Assembly (NCBI GenBank): GCA_013365325.1
Contig: JABVXV010000113.1
Coordinates: 109,263-173,262 of the forward strand
Direction of reading: 5' to 3'
Source of the DNA: Dipetalonema caudispina
Lineage: Eukaryota > Nematoda > Chromadorea > Rhabditida > Onchocercidae
DNA: 64,000 nucleotides
Positions 49,401 to 63,888 of the stretch are shown here, piece after piece. The position numbers and the translations under genes are program-made. Position 1 is the stretch's first letter; each line of letters opens with the position of its first letter. The notes below the pieces were generated by a model. That model ran no database searches. It saw only the letters and a list, made by a program, of their open reading frames with translations, and was not told where the DNA came from.

Positions 49401-49838
49401 GTGACATTTTTTTTTTTTTTTCAAAATTTTACATTGCTTAAATTTAAACAAAAAGATAGAAAAGTTATAATGAAGTGATATACCTAATGATTATAAGGTC
49501 AAGACAAGAAAAAAAACAGAAATAATTTTTCCCTTTTCTTCCAATTTTTTTTTTTCTCTTAGAAAATAAAATTTTAAAATTTAACATTTGAAATGAAAAA
49601 AAAAAAAAAAAAAAAGACAAGATAAGGAAGGATAAAATAACAAAGAAATAGCAATAATGTAGAAGAAAAGGATGAAGTAAAAAGTAGCTTTATATTATCA
49701 TTAATGTATATGTATCGTTTATTCCTTGTCTTCTTATCTCTCTTTTTCACTAACATCTATCAATTATAAGAAGCTAAATGTGGGAGTGGAAAAAAAAAAA
49801 AAAAAAAAGCTTTGCTTATTTGCTAAACTTCCATAAAA

Positions 49839-49883
<45 letters not shown>

Positions 49884-52800
49884 CTGGTCATCTTTTAAAA
49901 GTCTTAGTTTAATGAATTCTTTCATAAAGAACTCTTTCAGATTTTTTTCTTTTTTCAATAATTAAAGTCTTCTTTTTTTTTAGAAAAAAAAAAAAAAAGA
50001 AACGAAATTTTATTTGAAAAATAATCAGTACAATTCGATGATAATGGAAAATACACTTCTTTGTATAAAATTCCTTTTCGAGTAAATTACTCATCATATA
50101 TGTATGATTTCGTATTGTTTTTCATTTAATTTAGAAAAAAATAACTGATTTTGAAATTTAATTAATTGGAAGGACCAATGAAATAAACGATGACTTAAAT
50201 TTCTCGAATGAATGTTCTGAATGTTTTGAGAGACATGTATGGGTGGTATTATAATGTTGTAATTATTGGTACTTTCAAAGGTTCAGTTAAATGGAATATT
50301 AAATAATATTACAGCATGTGTATATGATTTTAAATTTCATCAAATCTATAATTAAGAAAAGGTGAAATAATTAGCACTAATCGTACTGAGGAAAAAAAGG
50401 ATAGATATGGAGAGTTGATATAATAATTTTAGAAGAAATGGTAAGCTAATTACCAGTAGAGGAAAGGGATATCTGAAAGCTATCGATTATGTTTATTATT
50501 AATGGTTAATTATGCAATGCTTATTTCATCCATATCAACTAGCAATATAGCATTTGTTTAGAAAATTCTTTTAAATTAAGCAAAATTTTGACATTATATG
50601 CTGTTTCGTTGTTAATGTATTTAATGACAATTAATTACGATGTAAATTTATAAATAGTATTTATTAGAAATATTAACACAAATTGATTTATAAAAATTCG
50701 AAGTTATTGAAATGATTTTTGTTTTCTTTCAGAGAGGCATTTTTAAACATTCCTATAAGCAAATATATCGCAAAGAGGAATTAACTGAGTATTTTAATCC
50801 GAGAAACTTCTTGAAATTTTTTGGAATTCAACTAAAAGAAATTTTTCTACAATTATTGATGTATTTATCAGAACTATTAAGCTTTTTTTTATGGGAAACA
50901 TAAACGATATTTAATAAAATAGTACATTTCGTGTTGTAAATCAGTCATTAAAGCATTTCTTTTCATTCAATTGCTAATAAGAGATTACTGTTATTCCATT
51001 TTCTGATAAGGATATTTAATGGATCTGATCGCCTAATTATAATTGTAATTCATCATTATCTGTCGAGATCTGATAGTATCTGTAAGATTTATTGCTCAAA
51101 ATTTCTACGAAATGTTAAATTCATCATAATTTGATACTATCCAACTCTAATCATTTCCATTTCAAACTTAAATGAACAAAGAGGATAAGGGAGAGGATAG
51201 CGATCTTAATCAGATATTATCACAAAAATTTGAAGTTCAGAGATAACTTGCAGTTAATAATAACAATAATAATAGCGATAGTGATGGCAATAAAAGGGGG
51301 TATAATGAAATGATATGCGATTTGATCATATGTAACCATAGGAACGATGAAAGCTTTTGATAGATAGAACACAAAAAGCTTTGAAAAATAATGAAATAAT
51401 GGATCGAGAAAAAAAACTCATAAATGATTACAAATAACAACAATAAATAAATGATTGTGCAATGGTTGATTTTGACTTCAAGATGATAACGTTGAAATTA
51501 GAGACAAATCCATTTTGAATGATAATCTAAAATCACTCTAAAAATTCCTTCTTCTTTTTTTTATCTGTATCTTAAATAATATCGAGAACATTATAAATCG
51601 AAATATCCAATGATATTGTAAATTCTGCTTGCTACAAGCCATATTATTTCAAGTTTTTTCTTTTCCAGAACAATTCTACAATTTCAATTTTATTTTTTTT
51701 AAATGAAATTGGTATGAAGATAAACGAAAAAAAAAAAAAGAAAGGAAAAATGATATTTATTTGTTCTTTTTCGATAGTTCTTGTGAGATTCAAATATCAA
51801 ATTCGAATAATGTGATAGTTTTTCCGTTTAATGTTATTATAAAATAAGAAAAGCTTAACTGCCACAAAATATTTAATCTTTTTTTTGAGAATCCAATTCA
51901 AATGAATATTTTAAATAGTAGTTGTTTTGTTCACTTAATTGGAAAGAGCCAAGAAGAATAAATGAGCCAACGAGTTGATTCATTATTTTTATGATCATAT
52001 CATTATGATAGTGAAAATCGTTTTGGAATATTTGATCTCTCCATTGAATATTTTCAAACTTTTACAAATGAAAATAATACTTACTGTTTATAAGTAATAA
52101 ATGGTGAAGAAATAAATTTAATACTGGTAGATAGGAAAGATAAGATGAATTACAAAACACTCGATTTTAGATTAAGTAAGGAATGAATCAATTAAGTACT
52201 AATTAAGATGAATCCTGTTTTAAAAGACGTAGAGGAAAAGAAAAAAATGCAATACAAAGTTGAGGATTGGAAATTTTGAAGAGACGAATGCAAAAATTTG
52301 ATTTATGTTTAAAACTATCGCATCGTTGTTTCTTTTTTTTTTTTTTGAAACAAAAACGTAAACCGAAAAGAAAAAATTTATCTTATTTTGTTGTGCTTTG
52401 TATGATTGATTTTCTTTTTTGTCTAAAAGGTTTTTTTTTTTTTCCAAAAATTTATTCCCAGTAGTATTGTATGAGAAGAACAAAAGATCTATTTGAATCA
52501 AATAATCGAATAATCGAATGGATTAGATATATTGATAGTGAATAATATTATAATTGTATTTTTTCATTGGAATTTGCTAATAATTTTTAAATTGATAAAA
52601 TATGAGAGAAGGGGGAAAAAAAAAGTGAAAAAGGAAGGAATTTTTTCTCCACTCTTTACTACGACTAAATATATAAACAATGAGGTGAAAAGACAAAAAA
52701 AAAAAAGTGTTAAATGATATTTTTCAATCTTAAATGTATAATTTTTTCAAAGTTGTAAAGAAAAATTAAATCAATTTCAAATATCAAAAATAACAGAAAA

Positions 52801-55281
52801 AAAAAAATTACTGTCAAAATTTGTAGCAAACTAATCATTACTAGTATTTCTATTTGCATAAAACATTTGATGTGAAAGCATTTTTCTTTTCCCTTTGGGC
52901 AAAAAAAAAATAGGCAAAGAAAAGAATATTAAATTGAAGCTTTTCATGATAGCTTTTTCCTTTTCCCCTCTCTCATTTTTTTCTTTCCTTTAATGCAATT
53001 TTTATTTGGAAAAGCATAATTTTTCGTTTCATTCTTCTTTTATCACTCAATCTTATCTTCAACTTTTCTTTCTTTTTCTAACAAAAAGGAAGAGAAAAAA
53101 GGAATAAAATGAAATGAAATAGAATTGAAATCGAAATATGAATGGATGTAAATATACAGGATAGATTTACTAATTCTTGTGAAATGTAATACTTGTCAAT
53201 ACTAATAATTTACTGGTAAGGAAGTGTAGAAAGATGACGGGAAGTAAGAGGAAAATTTGATAAGTTTCAATGAAATCAACAATGAAATTATGATGAGAGA
53301 TGCTTAAATAAACGATAATATCATAGAATGAAATGTCATTATAGTTATTGTAATATAAAATAAATTTCACTAAATGAATGTGTTGTCGATATTCGTTCAG
53401 ATTTGGTGAGAGAAATAGTCGAAAGTTTGCATAAGAATTGGAAAGGATTAATATTACATGAAATATTTATTGAATTTTTCATATATTTTGCATTCAAATT
53501 TACATATTTGATTAGAAGTATTTTTGTTTTGATTTTTAAAAATGTACAATCTACGGTAGAATAGTAGCAATTTATGGGGATGAAACTTCATACAGTAATT
53601 CATGAAGTATACGGTATTAAATTATTAATCAATAATGAGATGTTATCGCATGACGATATCAGGTATTAAACTTAATTTTCGAACCGCATCAGTTCAAAAG
53701 TTCTTGCATATTCAAATTGATGAATTTGTACAAAAAAAAAAAGTAAGGGATAAAAGAGAAATAAGCAGAGAATAGAGTAATGAACTGAAAAAAGATATAA
53801 TGAGAAGCAAGAGAAATAAAAAATTGAAAATGTAAAGATTTTTTTTCTGATCATTATTCCATAGCACTTCTAATTCATAATGTATAAGGCTTATTAGGAT
53901 GTAAGAGCGATATTGTGAATAGTGTCAAATTTCTAATTTACTGCTTTGGAATATATTTCAAAGTAAAGTATATACATTCAATGTCATAATAATGTAGAAT
54001 AAAATTAATGAAATAACAAAGCTTATTACATTTAACATTTTTAATCCAATAGCAATTCAATACTAATTGTATTTTAATCTCAACAATTCAGTTTTTTTTT
54101 TTTTTTTTGTTCAATTAAAAACCTCAGCATAACATAAAATTAAATTAAAAGGAAAAATGATATAAATTTTTCCAAGTGGATGAAAACAGCATTGGATCAT
54201 TCTTGTTGTAGCATAATGTTTAACTCTTTTTTCCTTGTCTACTGATAATTTTAAATTTAAAAAGCAAGAGAAATCAATCGGAATGGTTTATATCGATATT
54301 TTTATTATTAATGGTGATAACTTTGATTTTCACCAGCAGTAATCTATCATTATTCGTTATATATTTTATTGAACACCATTAATTGCAGCGAATTCTCAGG
54401 CCTTACTATTTTTGATTTATGACTTATGTGACTTTCATGAAAAATATTAATCGTTCCATTATGCCGATCGGATATTTTCATATCAACTGGTAACAATTAA
54501 ACTTCAGGTTAAAGATTTCTAATAATTTGCCTCATCCTATTCAATCCTAAAGTCGGAAGAAGTAACCGGAATGAATTATATCCCGGAAAAGGAAATTATC
54601 CATGAAATGGAAGATCAAGGTGCAACTCATGCCCACACAATGTGCGAAACTTGCTATTTTGGGATTTTAATTTTCATATCGAGATCTTCATAAGTACTAT
54701 GTTACTTTGTTTGGATTGTAGTCTATTGCAACTGCTTGGATTAATATAGCATTCAAAATAAGGAAGTAAAAAGATTTGGTAGTGAGATGCAAAAGTGTGT
54801 GGAGGAGGATTAGCTCTAATAGGAAACATTCATTTTATTGAAGAGATAGCAGGAATTGTTAAATTTGCAAAAGAGAATATAATTTGGTGAGATTTAAGAA
54901 GTTTGTCGATAATTATTCATTATGGAAATAACAATCACAGAGAACAAAAGAAATATGATATGATGATGGAAAGGTTGAGGGAATAATAGAAATAGTTCCA
55001 TATAGTGATGAGAGAGCAGAGCAGTGAATGGTTGTTAGATTTTAATTTTAAATTTATCTTTTTCGTTGAAAGTATAATTAACCTTTTATCATATTATTAC
55101 ACTTAAGGGGAAGATAAATCATTTCGTTCTTTTATTCTCTCATTTTTTTTATAACATTTCATAGCAGTACTATTATGCTTAATATATTTTTCTCAGGCAT
55201 ATACAATCGAACTATTTTATCATACTTTCTACGACATCAATCATTTGTCAATTTTATTCCTTCAAAGTATTCAATCTGGAA
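46466..55281. other. 8.8 kb divergent intergenic desert
   Basis: Two genes point away from each other across this region, so it must include their promoters. It is extremely AT-rich, with many homopolymer runs (for example around 44430, 47101, 49412, 49599, 49790-49883, 52329 and 54091). Short open frames (47485-47700, 48475-48708, 50712-50903) lack splice or motif support. Confidence 0.45.
49790..49883. repeat. Poly-A then 41-base poly-T run
   Basis: A run of 19 A (49790-49808) is followed after about 25 bases by A8 and then T41 (49843-49883). The A and T runs are complementary and could fold or slip; assembly length in such runs is unreliable. Confidence 0.9.
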
Positions 55282-57425
55282 ATGGTAGATGCGATGTTAT
55301 CATCAAATGGAAGCAATCCAGTTGAAGCTATGTTTGAAACATTCAGGGAGTTAGTCGAGAAAGATCGTATCTTGAAAGATGTTAGTCTCTTTTTTTCGTA
55401 CTTGAAATTTCATTGTAGCATGTAAATATTGTTATCCAAGCCGATAAGTGTAACTGATGGATAACGTAGTAATGCTAACAATGATTATTCAGTCTACGCT
55501 ACTGGAATCACAAATGAAATATGTAGAGGAGGAGAAGGGAAGGGCAGGTAGGAGGACGTTTTTGTTGTTTTTTACTCTTTTTTTGCTTCTTACGAGGAGG
55601 AAAAAAAGGTATTTAAATTTTTTTTAAATATTTAAAGAATATAGCGGATGTAGCACATGGAATGGAGTATTGGGTATCGAAGATCGTTGCTATATTACAG
55701 AAAACCCATACGTTCAAGGATGGACAAGGTACGTTTACAGTGATGATTGACGAAGTTATTTCGTGATGTTTGTTGATTCCCCCCTGCTGGATTACTCAAT
55801 CATTCCAAAGTTTGATAAATCCTGCACTTACATGTCATTCATGTTTATTTGCAGATACAGATCTGAAGGAAGTACAAAATATTCTAGATAATGAAGTGCA
55901 AAAGTATTTGATAAAGCTTACTGCTCTGATATCTCCCGTATCATATTATCGGTACGTCTAAAAATATCTTGCTAAGCTAGGATAAACATCATCAAAGTAT
56001 AGTATTAGCAACATCCAAATAGTATCCACTTATGATGGGATCTATTACTAAGCAAGTTGAGAAGATAAATCGATCATTAATATTTTTACTTTTTTTGTTG
56101 CCGATTAAGTAAAACTCAGTTTGCTTTGTCAGTAGATTGAGAGCCATTTCTTTCATTCGTCTAACCATGTTGTGCCGTTATTTCTGAAACATATGAATGC
56201 AAAAAAAGATATATTAATCCTAAATTTACTAGTTTGTTCGCCAAGTTGCACATAGTGTAGCTTAATTTTCGCTTGATAGGTTTCTCTGTAGTAAATTGGG
56301 AATATTGTCAGCTTTGATTTGAATTATGTGGAAAGAGTACAATCACGTCTAATTTAAAATGTCCGAAGTAAAGCTTAATTTACGGTAGTCCTCAATGCGT
56401 GGTTTCTGCAGTTTACCAATTGTACCGTTAAATTCATTTTATAAAACTCACTCCTCGCTTAGTCATCTCAGTCACATGCACACTTCCAATTATATACAAG
56501 TACTATTTATCATCCGCATAATTCTTTTTTTTTCGGTTCAAATAACGAATTCCAGATCTTATCTATTACATGAAAGTAATAAATCTGGTTTTAATAAGTA
56601 TTCTTTTTGAAATTGTTCTTCAAAATTCTCATCTATAAACTAGTTTTTACTTTTTCAGATATTACGATAGTTTCCGTTTTATTATTCAGAAATTATGCTT
56701 CGTTGTGACTTATGCTCATTTCCTTGAACATGGAATCTTATTGAGTCGCGACAAAGTTGCTGAAATCTTAAACAGTATGTCATTTTCTAGAAAATCGAAA
56801 GATTTGCATGAAGTGATCGAATGACGACCAGATGATTTTTTTTTCTTTTTTTTAGAGGAAACGTTGATGTTTATGTCTAATTGTAACTCTTGACTACACC
56901 ATTATGATTAAAACAAATGTATTTTCAGTCAAAGTTGATCCGGCAACTGGTTTTCATCTGGACGTCGAGGACTATTTATTTGGCTTACTTCAACTTGCTA
57001 ATGAGCTGTCACGATTTTCTATTAATGCTGTTGTTGTTGGTAACAGCGTATTACCCTTTAAGGTTCATTTCTCTATAGATTTTCGTGTTTATTTTTAATT
57101 AAACAATTTATATACTTATGATATGATCATTGTCATCTTTGATCAGCCGTATCATTTATTTTTTCATAAAGATTTTCGAAGTTAGGTTTTCGTTTTTAGA
57201 TTTCGTGTCCCGAAAAAGCTGAAATTTCACATTTTCCATTTGCAGATTGCCGATTTTCTCTATGATCTCGACGCGAAATTTCGACTGTTAAATTTAAAAA
57301 ATGATGGACTACGTCGAAGATACGATGCTCTAAAATACGATGTTCAGAGAGCTGAACAAGTTGTCTATGATCTTACAATTCGAGGTCTAAAGCGACCAGC
57401 AGATGAGAAATCAGTTGCTACTTAA
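55282..57425 (+). CDS. TSN: Translin
   Basis: Seven exons: 55282-55380, 55493-55547, 55645-55728, 55855-55951, 56659-56774, 56929-57062, 57246-57425; 765 nt, 254 aa, phases agree. Translin is an RNA/ssDNA-binding all-helical protein that forms ring oligomers and, with TRAX, the C3PO ribonuclease that assists RISC activation and tRNA processing. Matching blocks are VSYYRYYDSFRFIIQKLCFV, LLSRDKVAEIL, GFHLDVEDYLFGLLQLANEL, SRFSINAVVVGN and LYDLDAKFRLLNLKNDGLRR followed by RYDALKYDV and VVYDLTIRGL. The last two are nearly identical to the vertebrate C-terminus. It is slightly longer than the 228 aa human protein. Exon 3 uses the AATATAG acceptor; the nearer AAAG site would break the frame. Confidence 0.95.
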
Positions 57426-60400
57426 ATTTTGAATAGTTATGTATATTTGCCATGGCTTCGGCATTATTTTGACATTTTTTTCGAAAGTTTTTCGACTTTG
57501 TTTATTTTTAATATATCTTTTATTTTTGCACATTTTTTCTTGGTATTATTTAAGAACATTTCGTCGAGATCATAGCACTTTCGTGGGATATAAAAGATAC
57601 TAAATGCCCTCCAGCTACAGTTATCCAATATCTCTTTCTCTCCGTCCCTTTCTCTTTTACCTTTCTAAGAGCCGAAGTCTGGCTTGAATAGTATTTTGAA
57701 GAAAGGAAACAATTAAAATATGTCTGAACATGTTATTTTATTTCTCGTGTATAATAAATGGAAATTCAATGAACAGTCAGAGTGAGAAAATTGGTATAAA
57801 TTTTTATATATAATGGATATTCTTAGTGAAATATGAAAATAGTACATGTCATTTTCGAAAGAAAGAAGTATTACTTTCCGTTACGTAATTTTTGTGAGCT
57901 TAAACAAGGAATGCCACTGAAACCTTTTAATTCTTTTTAATGAAATATAGAAATATATATTTAAATAAAGCAAGTTTTTGATAATGCTTCTTACACTACA
58001 AATTTCCGTTTTCTCTCACGTAACATTCTCTAAATTGGGTGGCTCAAACTCTAACAACAGGTCGTCGATAATTTCATAATGAATACTGATAAAATTCTAA
58101 TGAATCATGAAAGTATGTTTTGTTGCATCGTAAAGATGTTACTATTTAAGTAACAAATCAATATATTTATATCATAAATCAGAAATAAATTTTTTACATC
58201 AATTTTGCGTCGAAGTCTACTGTTTTTCCACCAACCGTCATTTCATTTCAATATTTGCATAAAGTATTACGGCTGTACCGATATGCAGCTTTTTGAACTA
58301 ATTCGGTATAATTAAAGACTAATAAGTGGGACATCGATTTTTCATCATGTTAATTATTATTAATATCATTAGAGATATATGATAGTAGATTTTTATAGAA
58401 ATTTTATCTTCAGTGCACTTTCCCGAGACATTACCCTTTTTTGCATTTTGAAATGACAGATTTAAGATATGTCATCATATGCTATAGTGATAGTCATTAT
58501 CCATCTTGAAGTAACAATTCTTTTTTTCTATATGTTTAGAACATATGTGGATCAATAAGTCAAAAATATGATAAGTCAGTAATGATTTTTTTAAAAAATT
58601 TTACTGGTATAGATTATATCAGGAACATTGTAAAGCATGAAACTATATAGTCACTATTGGGATGGTATTACATCGAAAGATAAACGATGAAAATTTAGAT
58701 CATGGCATTGATCACGCTTTTGGAAATATAGCTCGTCGATATCGTTGATAATTAATGTCCAAATTACCATCCAATAATTTACTAGTTTAAATAGAAATGT
58801 TGTGACGAAGTAGAAAATGAGAATCAATTGCTGATTTATAATGAAATAAGATTAATTAAATGGGTCAAGTTGAATAAAACTTTCACTAAGTGGAATGTAA
58901 GTGTAAGAGTAACTTACGCTGAATTAGTCGGAAAATAATTAAATGAATAAGAAATGATCCGGTGAGGAGTATATACGTTGGATAAGTTATGTAGTCCAAG
59001 TATTATGAATTAAGTTGCACTAAATGATTATCACTGATAAAATAAATTCATTATTAGTTGCTTCATATCAGTAATCTGAGGATGAGTATCTGAAATATCA
59101 ATTAGAGGATTTATTTGTTTCTGATCATAATTAAGATTTTAAAACTATACATGCATTGATCATCTCAAGAATTTCAACATCTAAAATTGGATTAAAGTTC
59201 GTTCATTTACTGCTATTAATAAACCAAATACAAAATTACCACTCATTTATCCTAAATTATTACTTAATTAGATCATGTGAAAAATAATATGAAATTGGTA
59301 AGTAGCAAAGATAATAAAAATTTAGATGATGCAAGGATATTGACTTATATTATTTATGCATATAATGATAATATTATTAAAATTTCGATTACAAATTTAT
59401 TTTTTAAAAATGTCCTGCTTATTTATACATTATTTCCCTCTTACTTTTTGATTGCATTTGTTGTTTTTTTTTTTTTTTTTTTCTCTTTACGTTATGTTTG
59501 TTTTTCGTGAAATGTGTATTAGAAAAATTCATAATAAAGTGATCCGTTTACTTATGCATTTATTTATTTGCTTCTTAACTTTAACCAAGTAAACAAACAA
59601 CTTTTATTGATTCTCATCAACCTTAAATTTCATCAAAAATAGAACTGCACAATTTAAAAAAAAAAGAAAAGAAAGATTCGATAAATGATATTCACAATCT
59701 ATGTCATAGAATAAGAGAAAAAACTTCATTTGATTTGAACTAAATTAGTTGATTTTGCCTTTCAATTGAATTACACATAGATAATTCTGATTCCGAAATA
59801 TATTCTGATTCCAGATTTGATTTGTCCCTCATACAGTTATATTAGCTTTTCATGGATAACAAATATTATTTCCTTTTATAAATTGCAATAAGACATTTAA
59901 ACAATAAATACAATGTGTGTAGGAAAATGTGCATCATTTTTGTTTGCCAATGCAAAGTTTTTGGGGAAAATGATTGCTAATTAGATTAGAGTAATTAAAG
60001 AGAATATTTATTGCCTTTCAAAGATACTCCTAAAAAATGAACAAATGTTGATCTAAAAATAATAATCAGACCTTCTTAAGTGTGCACATTTTATCAAATC
60101 TAAATTTCATCGGTAATTAATGAAACATTACTTTGTCCTCTTATCATTAAATATGCAAAATTTTTGGTGAAATGATTAGCACTGTATCAAAATCACGTAT
60201 TTTTTGATTATTTTGTAGAACTTCCATCAATTACTATGTATGCTATAAAAAGAAATTTGAAAGGAAGATGAAAATTTCGGAAAATGAAAAATTATTTTGC
60301 TCTTTTCTTTTGCTTTCGAAATTGAATTTTCCAAATTATCTTAAAATATCTTTCATTCGATAATTTGTCAATATCCATGTATTTTGTTCAGGTTAATTAT

Positions 60401-61242
60401 TTGAATTATGACATCAATGCTAAAATATTTCAGTTGTTGCAAAATCGATAAAGATTTTGAATTTTCCGAATTTGATAAATATTGTCTTTTTTGTTTTTCA
60501 TCACAGATAGTTTGCTAAAACTTCCTCTTTCAGAAAAGAAATTCTAATAAGCGACTTGTAATAACATATTTGAATTGAACTGCAAAGCTTTTGTCCACGC
60601 TTAATTTATTTCATCTCACTTTTTTCTTTCGGCTCCTAATTTGTTATCATTAATGGCTCATTCTGATATTAATATTGCATTTTTTTTTTCAAACTTACAA
60701 AGACCTAATGTTAGCACCTTTATCACTAATTCAATGACTTTAGCGTTTTTCTCAGTATGATTGCGGGAATTATCAAAATTGAGGTAATTAAAATAATAAC
60801 CTTTCTTTCTTCTTGAATTATGAGCTATCTTTTTTTTTTTTGCTCTCCATCTCGGCTATTACAAAAGAGTTCAGGTAATCATCCGGAAAGCAGATCCGGT
60901 TATAGAATTTCTTATTCCCATGTATAACCATAAATAAATGAATTAATAAGCTACGCATGTATATATCTTTATTAGTTTCTGCTCTTAGTTCAATTTTGTG
61001 ACTTCAAGAAAGGCATAGTTTGATACAAGGATGACGAATTTATTCATCATTGTAATTAAAATACTAAAATTACAAATTCACAATACCCTCCGGTTCATAC
61101 AATATTTACAAAATTAAAATTGTAAATTGAAATGAAGAGGAATTCCATTGTCATTTCAATCATAGTGATTAATAAAATTAAAATTGGGATAATTGCATGA
61201 TGATAGTTGTATAAATGATTTATTGTTATTGGCTCAATTCTC
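57426..61242. other. Convergent intergenic region, no gene seen
   Basis: A 3.8 kb stretch lies between the translin and Mos-like 3' ends. It is AT-rich with homopolymer runs. A 77-codon plus-strand frame at 59277-59510 ends in poly-phenylalanine from a T run and is not convincing. Confidence 0.45.
57753..57758 (+). terminator. Possible translin polyadenylation signal
   Basis: AATAAA lies 328 bases after the stop codon. AT-rich DNA contains many chance copies, so this is only the first good candidate. Confidence 0.3.
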
Positions 61243-63663
61243 TCAAGAAATGATTAATTTTTTGCAAATGAATTGTTTAATGATTTGTTGGATGATAATA
61301 GCACGTGGACGTTTTGTTAATTCATCAGACCAGCAATTTTCTAGTAGTTTAACTAAAACTTTACCATATTTACCTGAAATTATTTTTAGTGGAAATAAAA
61401 ATGACATTTGAATGAAGGGAGAAAAAAAAAGAAGGTAAAGATATAAAAAAATATCTTAATTTTATGTAAATTATGTATTTAATTGAGTGAGAATATTAAA
61501 GTCAACAACAAACCTTTCGGTAAATTAAGCTGCTCCATTTTAGGTCGTAATTTTCGTACAACAACATCATAAATGAAAATATGTGGATGCATAGGTTTAT
61601 TATATACGATTTTCCATGTTAGAATTTCATATAAAACCAATGAAAAAGAATAGATATCAGCTCTATCTGTGATCTTTTGACCCTAAAAAAAGTGAATTTT
61701 CTCATCGAAAATAGGAATGCAAACTTTGATCTTTTGTGCTTTCAGAAATTTAATTTTGGATCTGAACATATTTAGATGTGAAATGGAAGAACAACACTAA
61801 CCTAAGACTAATTAACAACCTGAAAAAATTTTGAAATGTAACAATTGAATATATTCGACCTTAGAGATTCAAGCACTGTTGTCCTTACTAACACAAGTAC
61901 TTGTCAACCGCTTTAAATCAAAAAAGTTGACATGCGTATACTACTACCTACTATTAAGGATAACTAAGTAATCGGTCACATCTGGTAAAGATTTGTTCAA
62001 AGTTTTAGATCTAATTTCAAATTTTAACAGCTTTTTGTTGTAAATAAAACATTGATCAAGAGAGTTAATCAATTTGGAAAACAGCGAATTCAAATAAATC
62101 AATTTACTTTAGCCACGTAAGTTCTACTTTCTTTTCATTTTTCAGTAATAATTTTATTAAAGGGAAACATTAGAGCAATAAGCTGAAATTGCATAATTGT
62201 TAAAATTTGTGGAACCTTCAATAATTCCGGTGCCTTATAAGCAATGGTACCAAATCCAGCATTTGTTGTTTCATTACCGGCAATTAATAAACCGTTTTGG
62301 GAAATTGTTGCCGTTCTTGAGCAACCAAAATCGGATAATTTACATGTTTTACCACTTATGTGAACAATAATATTAGCTGGTTTTACATCCAAATGTAGTA
62401 GCAAATGATTATGACAATGTACTAAGCCACTTATCACCTGAAAATAATCAAAAAATATTTTAACAATTGTTTGAATTATTATTTCGATATCACATTGCAT
62501 GTTTAAAAATTCAAATATTTAACTTCGAATTATAATAATTAATTTGAAAATTTGAATATTTAAGTAAAAATTTGAAGTTAGCAAATTTTGAATAATTCTT
62601 TTTCTTGCAAAATCTATATAATTGGATTTTTTTCTCACTTCGATTTATTTAATTCAGAATAGAAATATCGAAAACCTGTTCCATTTCCCGATATGGCTAA
62701 ACAACGAATAAAATCTCAAATCTATGTTAAAACTGATCGAAACAAAAAAAAACTTATAGATGATCATATTTTTACCTGAAAAGCAAGCTGCAGACGATGT
62801 GAAAAGGTCACATGCCACATATCATCACTAATCAATTGCTGCAAATTTTTTCCTTCAATAAATTCTGTTACAATCTAAAGAATTTTTTTTATATAGTCTT
62901 TTCTTTTGAGTAAAAACGAAGTTGAAGAAGATGATGATATTTTATATATTATTGTTCATTCAAATGCCAAAAAATTGTGCTAGAAATATTATGGAAAATA
63001 GATTAAATTTATTTTTTAGTTTAAATTTTCTTATACAAAAAAAAAAAAAGAAACTTAGTGAATTAAAGGAATTATGCATATATTTCAAACATTTTTAGAT
63101 ATTGTGGTTATTATCAGTGATCGCAATTGATTAATGCATTGATATGCTACTAACAAATTTATAATATTGGAAAAAATGGCAAGAAATTTCTAGTGAATAA
63201 AGGAAGGAAATTGTCAAATAAACGATCCAAATTTGTAATAATCAAATAGGTGCGAATGATTGATTAAAATCTATCTGTTTGATCGATTTCTATTGATTGT
63301 AGCCATGCACCTAGTCATCCAACCTGTCATTGTTATTTTCCGGAAAATTTTGCCAGGGTGGTGATATTCATCAATAATCGATAATGATGAATTCTTTATC
63401 ACATTATATTGCAGAAAAATATCATCAAATAAATGTCAAATGATGTAAATGTAACAGGAAAAATACCTGCAAACAAGTGCCGGATGACGTAAATGCAATA
63501 GCCTGAACAACATATGGTGATGGCGGTAATCGGAAAGCATTCAGTTCCGAACAAAATGAATAAAAATCAGAGGATGACGAATGTCGACAATGATGTAATT
63601 GCTTAATGGCTACATCGCGATTGTTGTAAACATGTCGAAATACAGCACCAAAGCCGCCCTCAC
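61243..63663 (-). CDS. Mos-like serine/threonine protein kinase, 5' exon(s) outside window
   Basis: Five exons (minus strand): 63467-63663, 62776-62874, 62216-62437, 61514-61682, 61243-61373; 271 codons plus stop, phases agree. The first visible exon begins in phase 1, so at least one upstream exon is missing. A complete kinase core is readable: glycine loop EGGFGAVF, catalytic lysine in VAIKQL, SFCSELNAFRL, IVTEFIEGKNL, HLDVKPANIIV (HLD in place of HRD), CKLSDFGCSR, GTIAYKAPELLKG, RADIYSFSLVLYEILTW and KLLENCWSDELTKRP. The phrases HLDxKPANI, DFGCS and ADIYSF, together with SELN, are those of Mos, the oocyte MAPK-kinase-kinase behind meiotic arrest. Catalytic residues are intact. Other divergent tyrosine-kinase-like families are possible; Mos fits best. 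Confidence 0.85.
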
Positions 63664-63888
63664 CTGAAATTGAAATTTAAAATTGAACGATACTTCAAGT
63701 TTCATTAATATATACTTCAAATAAATGTAAACTTGAATATTTTATCATCACATAGGAAAAAAACAGGTAACTTTTTATGCTCGAAGTCTGAAAAAATCAA
63801 TCATTAAAGTTACAAAAAAGCCATGATAGCAGTAATTCATTAATATTATTATTGTTATTGTTATTATTATTATTATTATTATTATCAC

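Noticed and set aside
49574..50097. Several minus-strand frames rich in Phe/Lys
   Set aside because: They are translations of long A/T runs.
50712..50903. 63-codon frame after a TTTCTTTCAG acceptor
   Set aside because: No neighbouring exon matches its phase, and its composition is what T-rich DNA yields.
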